Shown: one piece after another, positions 1 to 6,238 of the stretch
Layout: the number at the start of each line of letters is the position of its first letter
Position numbering within the stretch: the first letter of the stretch is position 1
Assembly (NCBI GenBank): GCA_027310795.1
Contig: DAIDAD010000029.1
Span: forward strand, 1-7,350
Direction of reading: 5' to 3'
Source of the DNA: Candidatus Micrarchaeaceae archaeon
GTDB taxonomy: Archaea; Micrarchaeota; Micrarchaeia; Micrarchaeales; CABMGC01
Length of the DNA: 7,350 nucleotides
The notes under the pieces: model-generated
What the model saw: only the letters and a program-made list of their open reading frames with translations
What the model was told of the DNA's origin: nothing
The model's database searches: none
Position numbers and translations under genes: made by a program

Positions 1-97
1 TTTTTCCCGAGTCTTGACCTTATAACAAAAACTTTTTTATCCTGAAACATATTTAAATATATTTATACGGAGCTTTTCTATCAATACGCATGTTTAT
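1..97. other. Upstream intergenic region, no gene seen
   Basis: This AT-rich stretch before the helicase holds no convincing reading frame. It contains a T6 run at 33-38, which could be a termination signal for a plus-strand gene lying to the left, and the TATA-like sequence described separately. The identity of the left-hand neighbour cannot be seen. Confidence 0.5.
50..68 (+). promoter_or_regulatory. TATA-box promoter of the helicase gene
   Basis: The AT block contains TTTAAATA at 52-59 followed by ATTTATA at 61-67. An archaeal TATA box is usually centred about 25-27 bp before the transcription start. The second box would therefore place the start near 90, giving a leader of only a few bases before the ATG at 98. 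No Shine-Dalgarno sequence precedes that ATG, which fits a leaderless or near-leaderless message. The assignment is inferred from sequence and spacing only. Confidence 0.55.
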
Positions 98-2215
98 ATG
101 GATATAAAAGAGTTGAAAGGAAAACTTCCTGACGAAGTGATTGAGTCATTCTCTAAGCGAGGCATAGGCAAGCTGACTCCGCCGCAGGCGCTTTCCGTTG
201 AGTACGGCCTTCTTGAAGGAAGGAACTTTGTGGTAGCTGCGCCTACTGCGAGCGGCAAGACCCTTATTGCGGAGATGGCAATGCTGAAGGGCATAATATG
301 GAACAGGAAGAAGGCAGTTTATGTCGCGCCGATGCGCGCGCTTGTCAGCGAGAAGTACCATGAGTTCAAGGAGGCATACCCTTATGTCAAGAGCGCGATG
401 TCCATAGGGGACCTTGATTCTTTGGACAACTGGCTCTACGAATACGACATAGTCTTCGCATCTACGGAGAAGCTCGACAGCCTGATAAGGCACGGTGCAA
501 GCTGGCTCGACTCCGTTGGCTGCATAATATTCGATGAGGTGCATATGCTCGACGACCCTTCGAGGGGGCCTACTCTCGAGATACTGATTACAAGGCTGAA
601 GCGCATTGCAAGGGACGCGCAGGTCATAGCGCTCAGCGCAACAATAGGCAATACGAAGGAACTTGCAGAATGGCTCGGAAGCGAGCTGATAGAGAGCGAC
701 TACAGGCCTGTTGAACTGCGCAAGGGGATAGAGCAGAACGGCACCATATATTATGCAGATGGAGAGGAGAGGCTTGACAGCAATGACAAGGCTGCTGAAT
801 TGAGAATAGAGCAGAATACGCTTGAGATGGGAAAGCAGCTGCTCCTGTTCTACAGCACGAAGAGAAATGCTGAGGCAGGGGCGGAGAAGCTCAGCTTCGA
901 CATATCGCAGAGGCTGAAGCCTGAAGAGAAAAAGGAGCTGAAGGAGGTAGCTGCAAAGATTCTGGGCGCGCTAGGAAGGCCCACGGCGCAGTGCGAGAAG
1001 CTCGCAAGGCTTATCGAAAGAGGCGTCGCATTCCATCACAGCGGGCTTGTGAACGAGCAGAGGCACGCTGTTGAAGAGGCATTCAAGGCGAACAAGATAA
1101 AGGCCATATGTTCGACCACGACCCTTGGCATGGGCGTGAACCTGCCTGCGCATACAGTCGTTGTAAGGGACACAGTAAGGTATGAGGAGCATCATGGCAG
1201 CACGCATATGAGCGTGAACATAGTGACTCAGCTCTTCGGAAGAGCTGGAAGGCCTAAATATGACAAGATGGGCAGGGCTCTGCTAATAGCAAAGTCAAAA
1301 GACGACATGAAGAGCCTGTATGAGAGGTACATGAATGGCGAACTTGAACCTATAGAGTCGAAGCTCGGCATAGAGAACGTGCTTCGCACCCACATACTTT
1401 CGTTCATAGCGACTAAGTTCCTTACAAGTAAGGAGTCGATTTCCGACTTCATGTCGGGTACCTTCTACGGATACCAGTATTCTGATATGCATGACCTCAA
1501 CAGGATACTTGACAGGGTCCTGAAGGAGCTTGAGGGATGGCGCTTCATAGAAGCGCATGGAAGCATTTACAGGGCTACGAAGATAGGCGAGCGGGTCAGC
1601 GAGCTGTACATAGACCCGATGTCCGCGAAATGGCTCATAGACTCATTGCCAAAAGCCACAGACGGCATATCCGTTCTCTTCATGATAGCAAACACTGTGG
1701 AGATGAGGCCTTATGTGAAGATAGTGGAAGAGGCTGAGGAGCGGTTCTACAAATACCAGAGCATGGTCGACGGCGGCAGCCACATCGTCTCTGAGGAATA
1801 CTTGGGATACTACGACCCGCTTAAGCCGTTCAGCACCTCGATAATGCTGAACGACTGGGTGAGCGAGAAGCATGAGCAGGAGATAACGTTCAAGTACGGG
1901 ACCACTCCCGGCGCCCTGTACACGAAGATAAACAATGCGGACTGGCTCCTTTATTCTTCTGCGGAGCTTGCGAAGCTGATGCGCGTCAGCTCCAGAAAAC
2001 TTATAGAGATGCGCGTCAGGATGCGCTACGGGATAAAGGAGGAGCTGATGGACCTTGTAAGGCTTGAGGGAATAGGAAGGGTCAGGGCGCGTGCGCTGTT
2101 CAACAGCGGCATAACCGACGTCAAAAGCCTCAGGAAAGAGGGCGCGCGCAGCTCCGCGGAGAAGATTCTTGGGAAGGAACTTGCAAAGCGCGTCTACAAT
2201 CAAATCAGCGAATGA
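98..2215 (+). CDS. hel308: Hel308-type ATP-dependent DNA helicase (Ski2-like, superfamily 2)
   Basis: Hel308 is a 3'-5' DNA helicase that acts in the cytoplasm on stalled or branched replication forks in archaea. All superfamily 2 motifs are visible in the 705-residue product: Q-motif glutamine at 30, Walker A PTASGKT at 49-55, motif Ia around PMRAL at 78-82, DEVH box at 146-149, SAT at 180-182, motif V TTLGMGVNLP at 341-350, and motif VI QLFGRAGRP at 378-386. The C-terminus carries a helix-hairpin-helix-like segment, LEGIGRVRARAL (656-667). It contains the RAR triplet at 663-665 that in Hel308 forms part of the autoinhibitory C-terminal domain. Length matches the family (about 690-720 residues) and nothing is truncated. 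The ATG at 98 is the first in-frame start, and the helicase core begins 25-30 residues later as usual. A more distant Ski2-like relative is possible, but the RAR tail favours Hel308. Confidence 0.93.
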   Translation: MDIKELKGKLPDEVIESFSKRGIGKLTPPQALSVEYGLLEGRNFVVAAPTASGKTLIAEMAMLKGIIWNRKKAVYVAPMRALVSEKYHEFKEAYPYVKSAMSIGDLDSLDNWLYEYDIVFASTEKLDSLIRHGASWLDSVGCIIFDEVHMLDDPSRGPTLEILITRLKRIARDAQVIALSATIGNTKELAEWLGSELIESDYRPVELRKGIEQNGTIYYADGEERLDSNDKAAELRIEQNTLEMGKQLLLFYSTKRNAEAGAEKLSFDISQRLKPEEKKELKEVAAKILGALGRPTAQCEKLARLIERGVAFHHSGLVNEQRHAVEEAFKANKIKAICSTTTLGMGVNLPAHTVVVRDTVRYEEHHGSTHMSVNIVTQLFGRAGRPKYDKMGRALLIAKSKDDMKSLYERYMNGELEPIESKLGIENVLRTHILSFIATKFLTSKESISDFMSGTFYGYQYSDMHDLNRILDRVLKELEGWRFIEAHGSIYRATKIGERVSELYIDPMSAKWLIDSLPKATDGISVLFMIANTVEMRPYVKIVEEAEERFYKYQSMVDGGSHIVSEEYLGYYDPLKPFSTSIMLNDWVSEKHEQEITFKYGTTPGALYTKINNADWLLYSSAELAKLMRVSSRKLIEMRVRMRYGIKEELMDLVRLEGIGRVRARALFNSGITDVKSLRKEGARSSAEKILGKELAKRVYNQISE

Positions 2216-2216
2216 C

Positions 2217-2224
2217 TTTTTCTT
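2217..2224 (+). terminator. T-rich terminator after the helicase gene (weak)
   Basis: A TTTTTCTT run starts one base after the helicase stop codon. Archaeal RNA polymerase can stop at such T-rich tracts without a hairpin. The next gene has its own promoter, so termination here makes sense, but the run is short and the call is tentative. Confidence 0.35.
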
Positions 2225-2255
2225 CGTGTAATTCCCCTAATGAGGAAACATAGAA

Positions 2256-2269
2256 AGTATTATAAAAAT
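2256..2269 (+). promoter_or_regulatory. TATA-box promoter of sepF
   Basis: The sequence AGTATTATAAAAAT contains the TATA core TTATAAAA at 2260-2267, with a purine-rich GAAAG just upstream as a possible BRE. The expected transcription start is near 2290. That is downstream of the first in-frame ATG at 2268 and about 20 bases upstream of the ATG at 2313, so the promoter position supports the shorter sepF start. Confidence 0.6.
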
Positions 2270-2303
2270 GATTTATGATAATAACTTCAGTTTTAAGGCG
2301 ACT

Positions 2304-2308
2304 GGTGA
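2304..2308 (+). promoter_or_regulatory. Shine-Dalgarno site deciding the sepF start
   Basis: GGTGA lies four bases before the ATG at 2313 and matches the GGTGAT part of the archaeal 16S anti-Shine-Dalgarno complement. No such site precedes the alternative ATG at 2268. Confidence 0.6.
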
Positions 2309-2312
2309 AAAA

Positions 2313-2681
2313 ATGGGAGTATTTGACAAGCTGGGCCAGACATTTGGCTCACAGGGCAAGGACATGGATCTCGGAGAATACATGAGCGCAGTAGAGATGG
2401 AAGATGTAGACGTTATGCACGAACCTGCAGACATGTACATCAAGCCTGTCTCGATAAACAGCGAGGACGAAGTGAAGTCCGTTGAGGACGAAGTATCGAA
2501 GAAGAACATAATACTTCTCGACATAACGGAGCTCAACAAGCGTCCTACGACAAGGTCTAACGTGATTTCTGAGCTGAAGAGATTCACCGCAAAGATAAAC
2601 GGCGACATAGGCCAGATAGACCAGGCAAGGATTCTGATCACCCCTGCAAAGATAAAGATAATCAAGAGGAAGAAGCAGTAA
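2313..2681 (+). CDS. sepF: SepF-family FtsZ membrane anchor (DUF552)
   Basis: SepF tethers FtsZ to the inner face of the membrane at the division site. In Haloferax and Methanobrevibacter it is the FtsZ anchor. The 122-residue product starts MGVFDKLGQTFG, a short amphipathic helix of the kind that binds membrane. A variable acidic linker follows, and then the SepF core in the last 60 residues: a KNIILLDITEL strand, the RP motif, the helix ISELKRFTAKINGDIG, and the closing ILITPAKIKII. An in-frame ATG at 2268 would add 15 residues. I chose 2313 because the TATA box at about 2260 puts transcription start after 2268, GGTGA sits just before 2313, and the membrane helix then falls at the very N-terminus, as in other SepF proteins. 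The gene stands alone on the plus strand, about 2.5 kb from the ftsZ pair in this window, and converges on the methyltransferase gene. Confidence 0.87.
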   Translation: MGVFDKLGQTFGSQGKDMDLGEYMSAVEMEDVDVMHEPADMYIKPVSINSEDEVKSVEDEVSKKNIILLDITELNKRPTTRSNVISELKRFTAKINGDIGQIDQARILITPAKIKIIKRKKQ

Positions 2682-2689
2682 CCTGCTTC
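2672..2689. terminator. Perfect hairpin spanning both convergent stop codons
   Basis: GAAGCAG (2672-2678) and CTGCTTC (2683-2689) are exact inverted repeats around a TAAC loop. The loop contains the sepF stop TAA (2679-2681), and the right arm contains most of the methyltransferase stop on the other strand (2688-2690). It would form the 3' end of both transcripts. A terminator or 3'-end stabiliser is the natural reading, but no T-run follows on either strand, so the role is inferred. Confidence 0.45.
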
Positions 2690-3377
2690 ATTCCTTCAGA
2701 GCAGTGATTAGCGCGTGAGTTTCCGTGCCGTTGGGCTGTGAGTAATTAATTATTCTTCTGAATATCCTGCTCACAGCTTTTTTATCCCTCATCCTTTTCT
2801 TTTCAAGCGACTTATCGAAGATCCTGAACAGGTATTCGAGCTCCCTCTTCTTCGTTTTCCTGTTAGACATGTTTTGATAATCAAGGGAGAACTTCTGTCT
2901 TGTCAGCTCGTACAGCACGATTGATAACGCGTGCGATACATTCAGCACAGGGTATTTCTCATTTGTGCCTATGAACGCAACCATGTCGCATGCTTCTATC
3001 TCATCTGCGGTGAGCCATATGTCGTCCCTTCCTATGAGTATGCCGACAACAGCATCTTTCTTCAACCTTCGCAGGCTTTTTCCCGAGTTCTGCAGCAGAA
3101 CCGTCCTTTTGAAGGTCCGGTGCGCCTTCTGCCATATGCCAGTAGTCCCTATCACTATTGAGCAGTCGCTTGTTGCATCTGCTATGCTGTTGTAAATCTT
3201 TGCGCTTTTGAGAAGAGCGCGTGCGTGCTTTGCGAACATCACAGCCTTCTTTCCGGTGAGCTTCGCCCTAGGCCTTACAAAGTACAGCTTCTTTATCCCG
3301 AAGTTCATCGAGACCCTTGCTATGTAGCCTATGTTTATCTGGTATTTCGGCTCCACAACTATTATCTTGAACTGCAA
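2688..3377 (-). CDS. trmJ: TrmJ-like SPOUT (SpoU) RNA 2'-O-methyltransferase
   Basis: The protein belongs to the SPOUT class of knotted methyltransferases. TrmJ members methylate the 2'-O of tRNA position 32 using S-adenosylmethionine. Visible signatures, numbered from the TTG at 3377, are IVVEPKYQINIGYIARV with motif-1 N15 and R21, motif 2 GILIGRDDIWLTADE from about 112, and motif 3 PVLNVSHALSIVLYEL around 144-159, which forms the trefoil knot and SAM pocket. A basic helical tail of about 60 residues follows. The frame is open to an upstream TTG at 3404, which would overlap the protease gene by 23 bp. I prefer the TTG at 3377 because family members begin right before this first strand, and GGAG (3393-3390) lies upstream of it. 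The exact start is uncertain. The gene is last in the translation operon, which suits RNA modification. Whether the target is tRNA or rRNA cannot be told. Confidence 0.8.
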   Translation of the reverse strand: MQFKIIVVEPKYQINIGYIARVSMNFGIKKLYFVRPRAKLTGKKAVMFAKHARALLKSAKIYNSIADATSDCSIVIGTTGIWQKAHRTFKRTVLLQNSGKSLRRLKKDAVVGILIGRDDIWLTADEIEACDMVAFIGTNEKYPVLNVSHALSIVLYELTRQKFSLDYQNMSNRKTKKRELEYLFRIFDKSLEKKRMRDKKAVSRIFRRIINYSQPNGTETHALITALKE

Positions 3378-3381
3378 CCAA

Positions 3382-4074
3382 TCAGCCCGCTCCAAGTATC
3401 GCAAGGACCGCTATTGAATTGACTATTATGTGGGTGACTATGCTCGGGTAAAGCGAACCTGATTTCCTGAACACATATCCTGCCATCAGCCCGAAGAAGA
3501 GCGCTGCTATAACTTCTATCGCGAAAGTTGAATCGTAGCTCGCATGCAGCAGTCCGAAAATGACTGCGCTTGCTATTATGCCTATCCTGTTCACAAGGAA
3601 GCCCCTGAACATTATCTCTTCGTTTATCGGCTCTACAACTGCAACGAATATGTAGAACCAGAGCGGCGCGCCTGCTAGCGCAACCCCTGCGTTGGTGTTT
3701 ATCGCAGTATTGATCGCATTGCCATAGGCACTTGTCGCCAGTTCAAGCAGCAGTATTATTATGAATAAAAGGAGGCCTATCCACACCGCATTTATTGAGA
3801 GCGCTGCCCTTGAAAGGCCCAATCCATCCAGCGTCTGGGAAAGCGCCTGGCGCTTGTAAAAGAATGAGTATTCGAATACTGCAATCGACAATGATAACAG
3901 AACCACAGCCTGGGACAGGAAACTGTATGTGTTTGCAGAGATTAACCCTAGGTAATTCAGCATAAGGACTATCAGGCTCAGCACAAAGGCGGTTACAACA
4001 AATATTGCAAGGAATATTATCGCTGCGGATATGCTTTTTGCCAGCGTGCCTTTGTCGCTCGTCAAAAGGCGCAC
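3382..4074 (-). CDS. CPBP-family intramembrane metalloprotease
   Basis: The 230-residue product is mostly hydrophobic, with membrane segments near 15-40, 52-72, 94-112, 138-150, 164-176, 186-202 and 211-228. The three CPBP (CAAX protease and bacteriocin-processing, formerly Abi) motifs are intact: EExxxR at E152-E153-R157 in NEEIMFRG, FxxxH at F173-H177, and HxxxN at H215-N219. These glutamates and histidines are the expected catalytic residues. Family members cleave prenylated or other membrane-associated substrates inside the lipid bilayer, but archaeal members are mostly of unknown target. The start is GTG at 4074, directly after the S27ae stop codon, so translation is probably coupled. 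The end lies just before or within the start region of the methyltransferase gene. It is the only obvious membrane protein in a translation operon. Confidence 0.85.
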   Translation of the reverse strand: MRLLTSDKGTLAKSISAAIIFLAIFVVTAFVLSLIVLMLNYLGLISANTYSFLSQAVVLLSLSIAVFEYSFFYKRQALSQTLDGLGLSRAALSINAVWIGLLLFIIILLLELATSAYGNAINTAINTNAGVALAGAPLWFYIFVAVVEPINEEIMFRGFLVNRIGIIASAVIFGLLHASYDSTFAIEVIAALFFGLMAGYVFRKSGSLYPSIVTHIIVNSIAVLAILGAG

Positions 4075-4212
4075 CTACTTCGACTTGAATTCGGTGTACT
4101 TGCACCTGCCGCACGTGAACCTGTTCGCATGGTCTGCCATGCGCGCACCGCACTTCGGGCAGTATTTCGATCCTTGTTTGTAAGCACCTGCCTTTTTCGC
4201 TTCTTTCGCCAT
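4075..4212 (-). CDS. rps27ae: 30S ribosomal protein S27ae (eS31)
   Basis: This 45-residue protein is a zinc ribbon with CPKC at 18-21 and CGRC at 34-37, a basic N-terminus (MAKEAKKAG) and the family ending KYTEF. The stretch [13 protein letters not shown] is typical of S27ae, a small-subunit protein of archaea and eukaryotes, where it is fused to ubiquitin. It follows S24e, its usual partner in archaeal genomes, by 22 bp and is followed without a gap by the protease gene. The 12-residue spacing between cysteine pairs is slightly shorter than the form I remember. An in-frame ATG at 4221 would add three residues (MIF). I chose 4212 because MAKEAKK is a normal S27ae start, though neither ATG has a clear Shine-Dalgarno site. 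Confidence 0.9.
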   Translation of the reverse strand: MAKEAKKAGAYKQGSKYCPKCGARMADHANRFTCGRCKYTEFKSK

Positions 4213-4234
4213 GAAAATCATTTGTTAAGATAAA

Positions 4235-4669
4235 TCACTGCTTTTCCTCTTTCTTCTCAGCTGGTTTTTCAACTGCTTTCTCTTCCTTCACATGCTTCTC
4301 CTGCTTCTCCGCTTTCTCCTGTTTCTCTTCCTTCTCTTCTGCCTTCTTCGCATGCTCGGCAGGCTTTGCAGCTTCTGCCGCAGGCGCGGCTGCGTCCGTC
4401 TTCTTCTGCTTCGATCCTATCCTGAACGCGCCTCGTTCCTTTGCCTCTTTTGTCAGGTACTCATAAGCGCTTATCGTGCACTCCTTTGAGCCGTATGCCT
4501 GGTCTATGCTTATTATCTCCACCATTTCAGGATTCATGGACTTTTTCTTGCACAGCGCTTCCTTCACCGATTCCCTTGTCGGTGTCTTTGAATCATAAGT
4601 CGCATGTGCTGTTATCTCCCTTCTCTCGAACAGCTTGTTCTCATGCTCCTTTTCTATGTTTATCTCCAT
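4235..4669 (-). CDS. rps24e: 30S ribosomal protein S24e with long charged tail
   Basis: The first 85-90 residues match S24e (eS24), a small-subunit protein shared by archaea and eukaryotes. Visible features are the opening MEINIEKEHENKLFERRE, then TPTRESVKEAL, the strand MVEIISIDQAYGSKE, and ISAYEYLTKEAKE. The family is normally about 100 residues. Here about 55 extra residues, made almost only of K, E, A and Q, follow from about position 90 to 144 and are probably unstructured. The start ATG lies one base after the aIF5A stop. Its ribosome-binding site GGGCGG (4680-4675) is inside the last codons of aIF5A, so translation is likely coupled. The reading frame is intact and the tail is not a frameshift product, since it keeps the same frame to a TGA stop. 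Confidence 0.9.
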   Translation of the reverse strand: MEINIEKEHENKLFERREITAHATYDSKTPTRESVKEALCKKKSMNPEMVEIISIDQAYGSKECTISAYEYLTKEAKERGAFRIGSKQKKTDAAAPAAEAAKPAEHAKKAEEKEEKQEKAEKQEKHVKEEKAVEKPAEKKEEKQ

Positions 4670-4670
4670 T

Positions 4671-5075
4671 TTAACCGCCCATTACCCTTGATATCGCTTT
4701 TCTTCCCATGCTATCCATTATCTCCACTTCTGAACCTGCCTTCACGCTTCCCTTCACGTCTTCCGGAATTGGAAGGTCGAAGGTCTCATACGTTTCAAGG
4801 TCCATAACCTGCGCTGTTGAATCCGTGACTGAAACGACCTGCGCCTTCTTCTTCGTGATCACCGGCACCTCTATGTCCCCTGAACTCGGCTTGAGCAGCG
4901 TCTTCTTCTGCCCGTCGAATATGCCTATTCCTGTTATGCGCATCTTTGCAGCGCCGTGCTTGCCAGGCGCAGATGTCTCTATGTCAACCACACGGCACGC
5001 GACTCCATCGATCATCACGAACCTGCCTACCTTAAGGTCCTTCATAGAACCATAGGTTATCTCATCAGTCACCAA
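4671..5075 (-). CDS. eif5a: Translation initiation factor aIF5A (hypusine-containing)
   Basis: aIF5A binds the ribosome and rescues stalling at difficult peptide bonds. It carries the modified lysine hypusine. The 134-residue product has the modification loop SAPGKHGAAK with the target lysine at 39 (counting from the TTG), the SH3-like N-domain and an OB-fold C-domain from about 70. Length is normal. No ATG starts the full domain: TTG at 5075 and GTG at 5072 are adjacent candidates, and the first ATG (5045) would remove ten residues but keep the domain. A TATA box sits about 70 bp upstream, so the gene probably leads the operon aIF5A-S24e-S27ae-protease-methyltransferase rather than depending on the ftsZ promoter. 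Deoxyhypusine synthase, needed for the modification, is not in the window. Confidence 0.92.
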   Translation of the reverse strand: MVTDEITYGSMKDLKVGRFVMIDGVACRVVDIETSAPGKHGAAKMRITGIGIFDGQKKTLLKPSSGDIEVPVITKKKAQVVSVTDSTAQVMDLETYETFDLPIPEDVKGSVKAGSEVEIMDSMGRKAISRVMGG

Positions 5076-5186
5076 ACCACTCTTCGCACTGCAAAACGAG
5101 CCGCAGCAAGATGTTACATAGGAGTTATTGATGAGAAAAATTTATAAATGCAGTTAACTCTCATCGGATTGGCTTGCTGCATCAAT
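5076..5186. other. Intergenic region between ftsZ-B and aIF5A
   Basis: These 111 bp carry the aIF5A promoter and, on the minus strand, a short T5 run (5141-5137) that could also help end the ftsZ transcript. No gene or RNA structure is apparent. On the minus strand a start-stop pair ATGTAA lies at 5119-5114, close to the predicted transcription start. Confidence 0.5.
5137..5150 (-). promoter_or_regulatory. TATA-box promoter of the aIF5A operon
   Basis: The minus strand reads CATTTATAAATTTT, with a perfect TTTATAAA box at 5148-5141. The expected transcription start is near 5119, leaving a leader of about 44 bases before the TTG at 5075. The box is palindromic, but no plausible plus-strand gene follows it, so the minus orientation is preferred. 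Confidence 0.6.
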
Positions 5187-6209
5187 TCAGTAGATGCGGT
5201 CTATCGCTTCAAGGCGCATCGGCTGCGAGCTGCTGCTTTCCATTCTTCTCTCGCCGAACTTTGCCTTTACGCCTGTTATTACGGACATGACACGTATCTC
5301 TTCGCCCAGGTCTGGGAGGAGTCTCGCGCCGAATATCACGTTCGCATCGCCTGCCACCCCGTCTGTTATGCCGTTGGCTATCTGCGTCGCCTCGCTTATA
5401 GTGAGGTTGCTGCCCCCTGTGATCTGTATCAGGGCGCCCTTTGCACCGTCATAGTCAACTGTGAGAAGCGGGTGCTGCTTCGTCGACTTTATCGCCTGCT
5501 CGACCCTGTCAGAGCCGCGGCCCGAGCCTATGCTTATGACTGCGGTGCCCGTGTTCCTGACTATTGTATTGAGGTCGGCAAAATCTAAGTTTATCAGGCT
5601 TGGGAAGAATATCGTGTCTGCTATGCCCTTCACGGCGTTGCCTGTTATATTGTCAACGAACTCGAATGCTTTGTCCATTGGAAGGTTCGGCACATAAGAA
5701 AGCAGTTTGTCGTTCTCTATCACTATTACCGAGTCTGCCTCCTTGTTGAGTCTGTCTATGCCCCACTCTGCCTTAAGTTTTCTGCTCCTTTCAAGTGAAA
5801 ATGGGTACGTGACAGTTGCGATTACTGTTGCGCCGCACTCCTTTGCTATGTGCGCCACTACAGGAGCGGAGCCCGTGCCTGTTCCTCCTCCCATCCCTGC
5901 AGCTATGAAGACAAGGCTGTACCCTTCAAGGGCCTGCCTAATCTCTTCCCTGCTCACGTCTGCGCACTTCTCTGCAACTTCTGGGAAACCTCCTGCTCCT
6001 AATCCATTGGTTATGCTCTTTCCTATGAGCAGCTTCTTGTCCGCCTTGACTATGTTCAGGTGCGCAAGGTCCGTATTTATAGCTATCTTGTCAGCGGACT
6101 GCATGTTGTACCTTGATAGCCTGTTGACAAGGTTTGAGCCCTGCCCACCGCATCCTACAACCGCTATTTTCGGCTTGAACGCGTCGTAATCAAACTGCTC
6201 GTTTCCCAT
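5187..6209 (-). CDS. ftsZ: FtsZ cell-division GTPase, second of a tandem pair (FtsZ2-like)
   Basis: FtsZ is a tubulin-like GTPase that polymerises into the cytoplasmic division ring. Numbering from the ATG at 6209 (340 residues), the T4 tubulin signature GGGTGTG is at 107-113 and the T7 catalytic loop NLDFAD at 207-212, so N207, D209 and D212 are all present and GTP hydrolysis should work. The T1 loop reads GCGGQGSNLVN (19-29), with glutamine where alanine or glycine is usual. Segments TYPFSLERSRKLKAE and VPNLPM resemble the archaeal FtsZ2 class. The protein ends with a short linker and the peptide LEAIDRIY. A GTG at 6218 would add three residues, but GTGGT lies just before the ATG at 6209 and no better site precedes the GTG. 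The gene follows the first ftsZ by 29 bp, so the two are probably cotranscribed. Confidence 0.93.
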   Translation of the reverse strand: MGNEQFDYDAFKPKIAVVGCGGQGSNLVNRLSRYNMQSADKIAINTDLAHLNIVKADKKLLIGKSITNGLGAGGFPEVAEKCADVSREEIRQALEGYSLVFIAAGMGGGTGTGSAPVVAHIAKECGATVIATVTYPFSLERSRKLKAEWGIDRLNKEADSVIVIENDKLLSYVPNLPMDKAFEFVDNITGNAVKGIADTIFFPSLINLDFADLNTIVRNTGTAVISIGSGRGSDRVEQAIKSTKQHPLLTVDYDGAKGALIQITGGSNLTISEATQIANGITDGVAGDANVIFGARLLPDLGEEIRVMSVITGVKAKFGERRMESSSSQPMRLEAIDRIY

Positions 6210-6238
6210 TCTTACCACTTTTTAATATAAAAGGGATC

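Noticed and set aside
1643..2203. 186-codon minus-strand frame opposite the helicase C-terminus
   Set aside because: Shadow of a conserved gene; no motif, no promoter or ribosome-binding site.
2268..2312. Longer sepF start adding 15 residues
   Set aside because: The TATA box at about 2260 overlaps it, no ribosome-binding site precedes it, and it would bury the membrane-binding N-terminal helix.
3077..3088. 12-base sequence TTTTTCCCGAGT also found at 1-12
   Set aside because: A single short match, one copy inside the methyltransferase coding sequence; most likely chance.
4285..4345. Repeated CTTCTC-type units resembling a repeat array
   Set aside because: They are the codons of the K/E-rich S24e tail, irregular in spacing, with no spacers, so not a CRISPR array or separate repeat element.
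5148..5588. Plus-strand open frame of 146 codons opposite the second ftsZ, just after a palindromic TATA box
   Set aside because: It lies antisense to a certain ftsZ, has a composition rich in C, R and Y unlike real neighbours, and the TATA box touches its start codon, too close to drive it.
6224..6236. AT-rich TTTTATATTAAAA between the two ftsZ genes as a separate promoter
   Set aside because: It is only about 15-25 bases before the ATG at 6209, so transcription would begin near or within the coding sequence; cotranscription is more likely.
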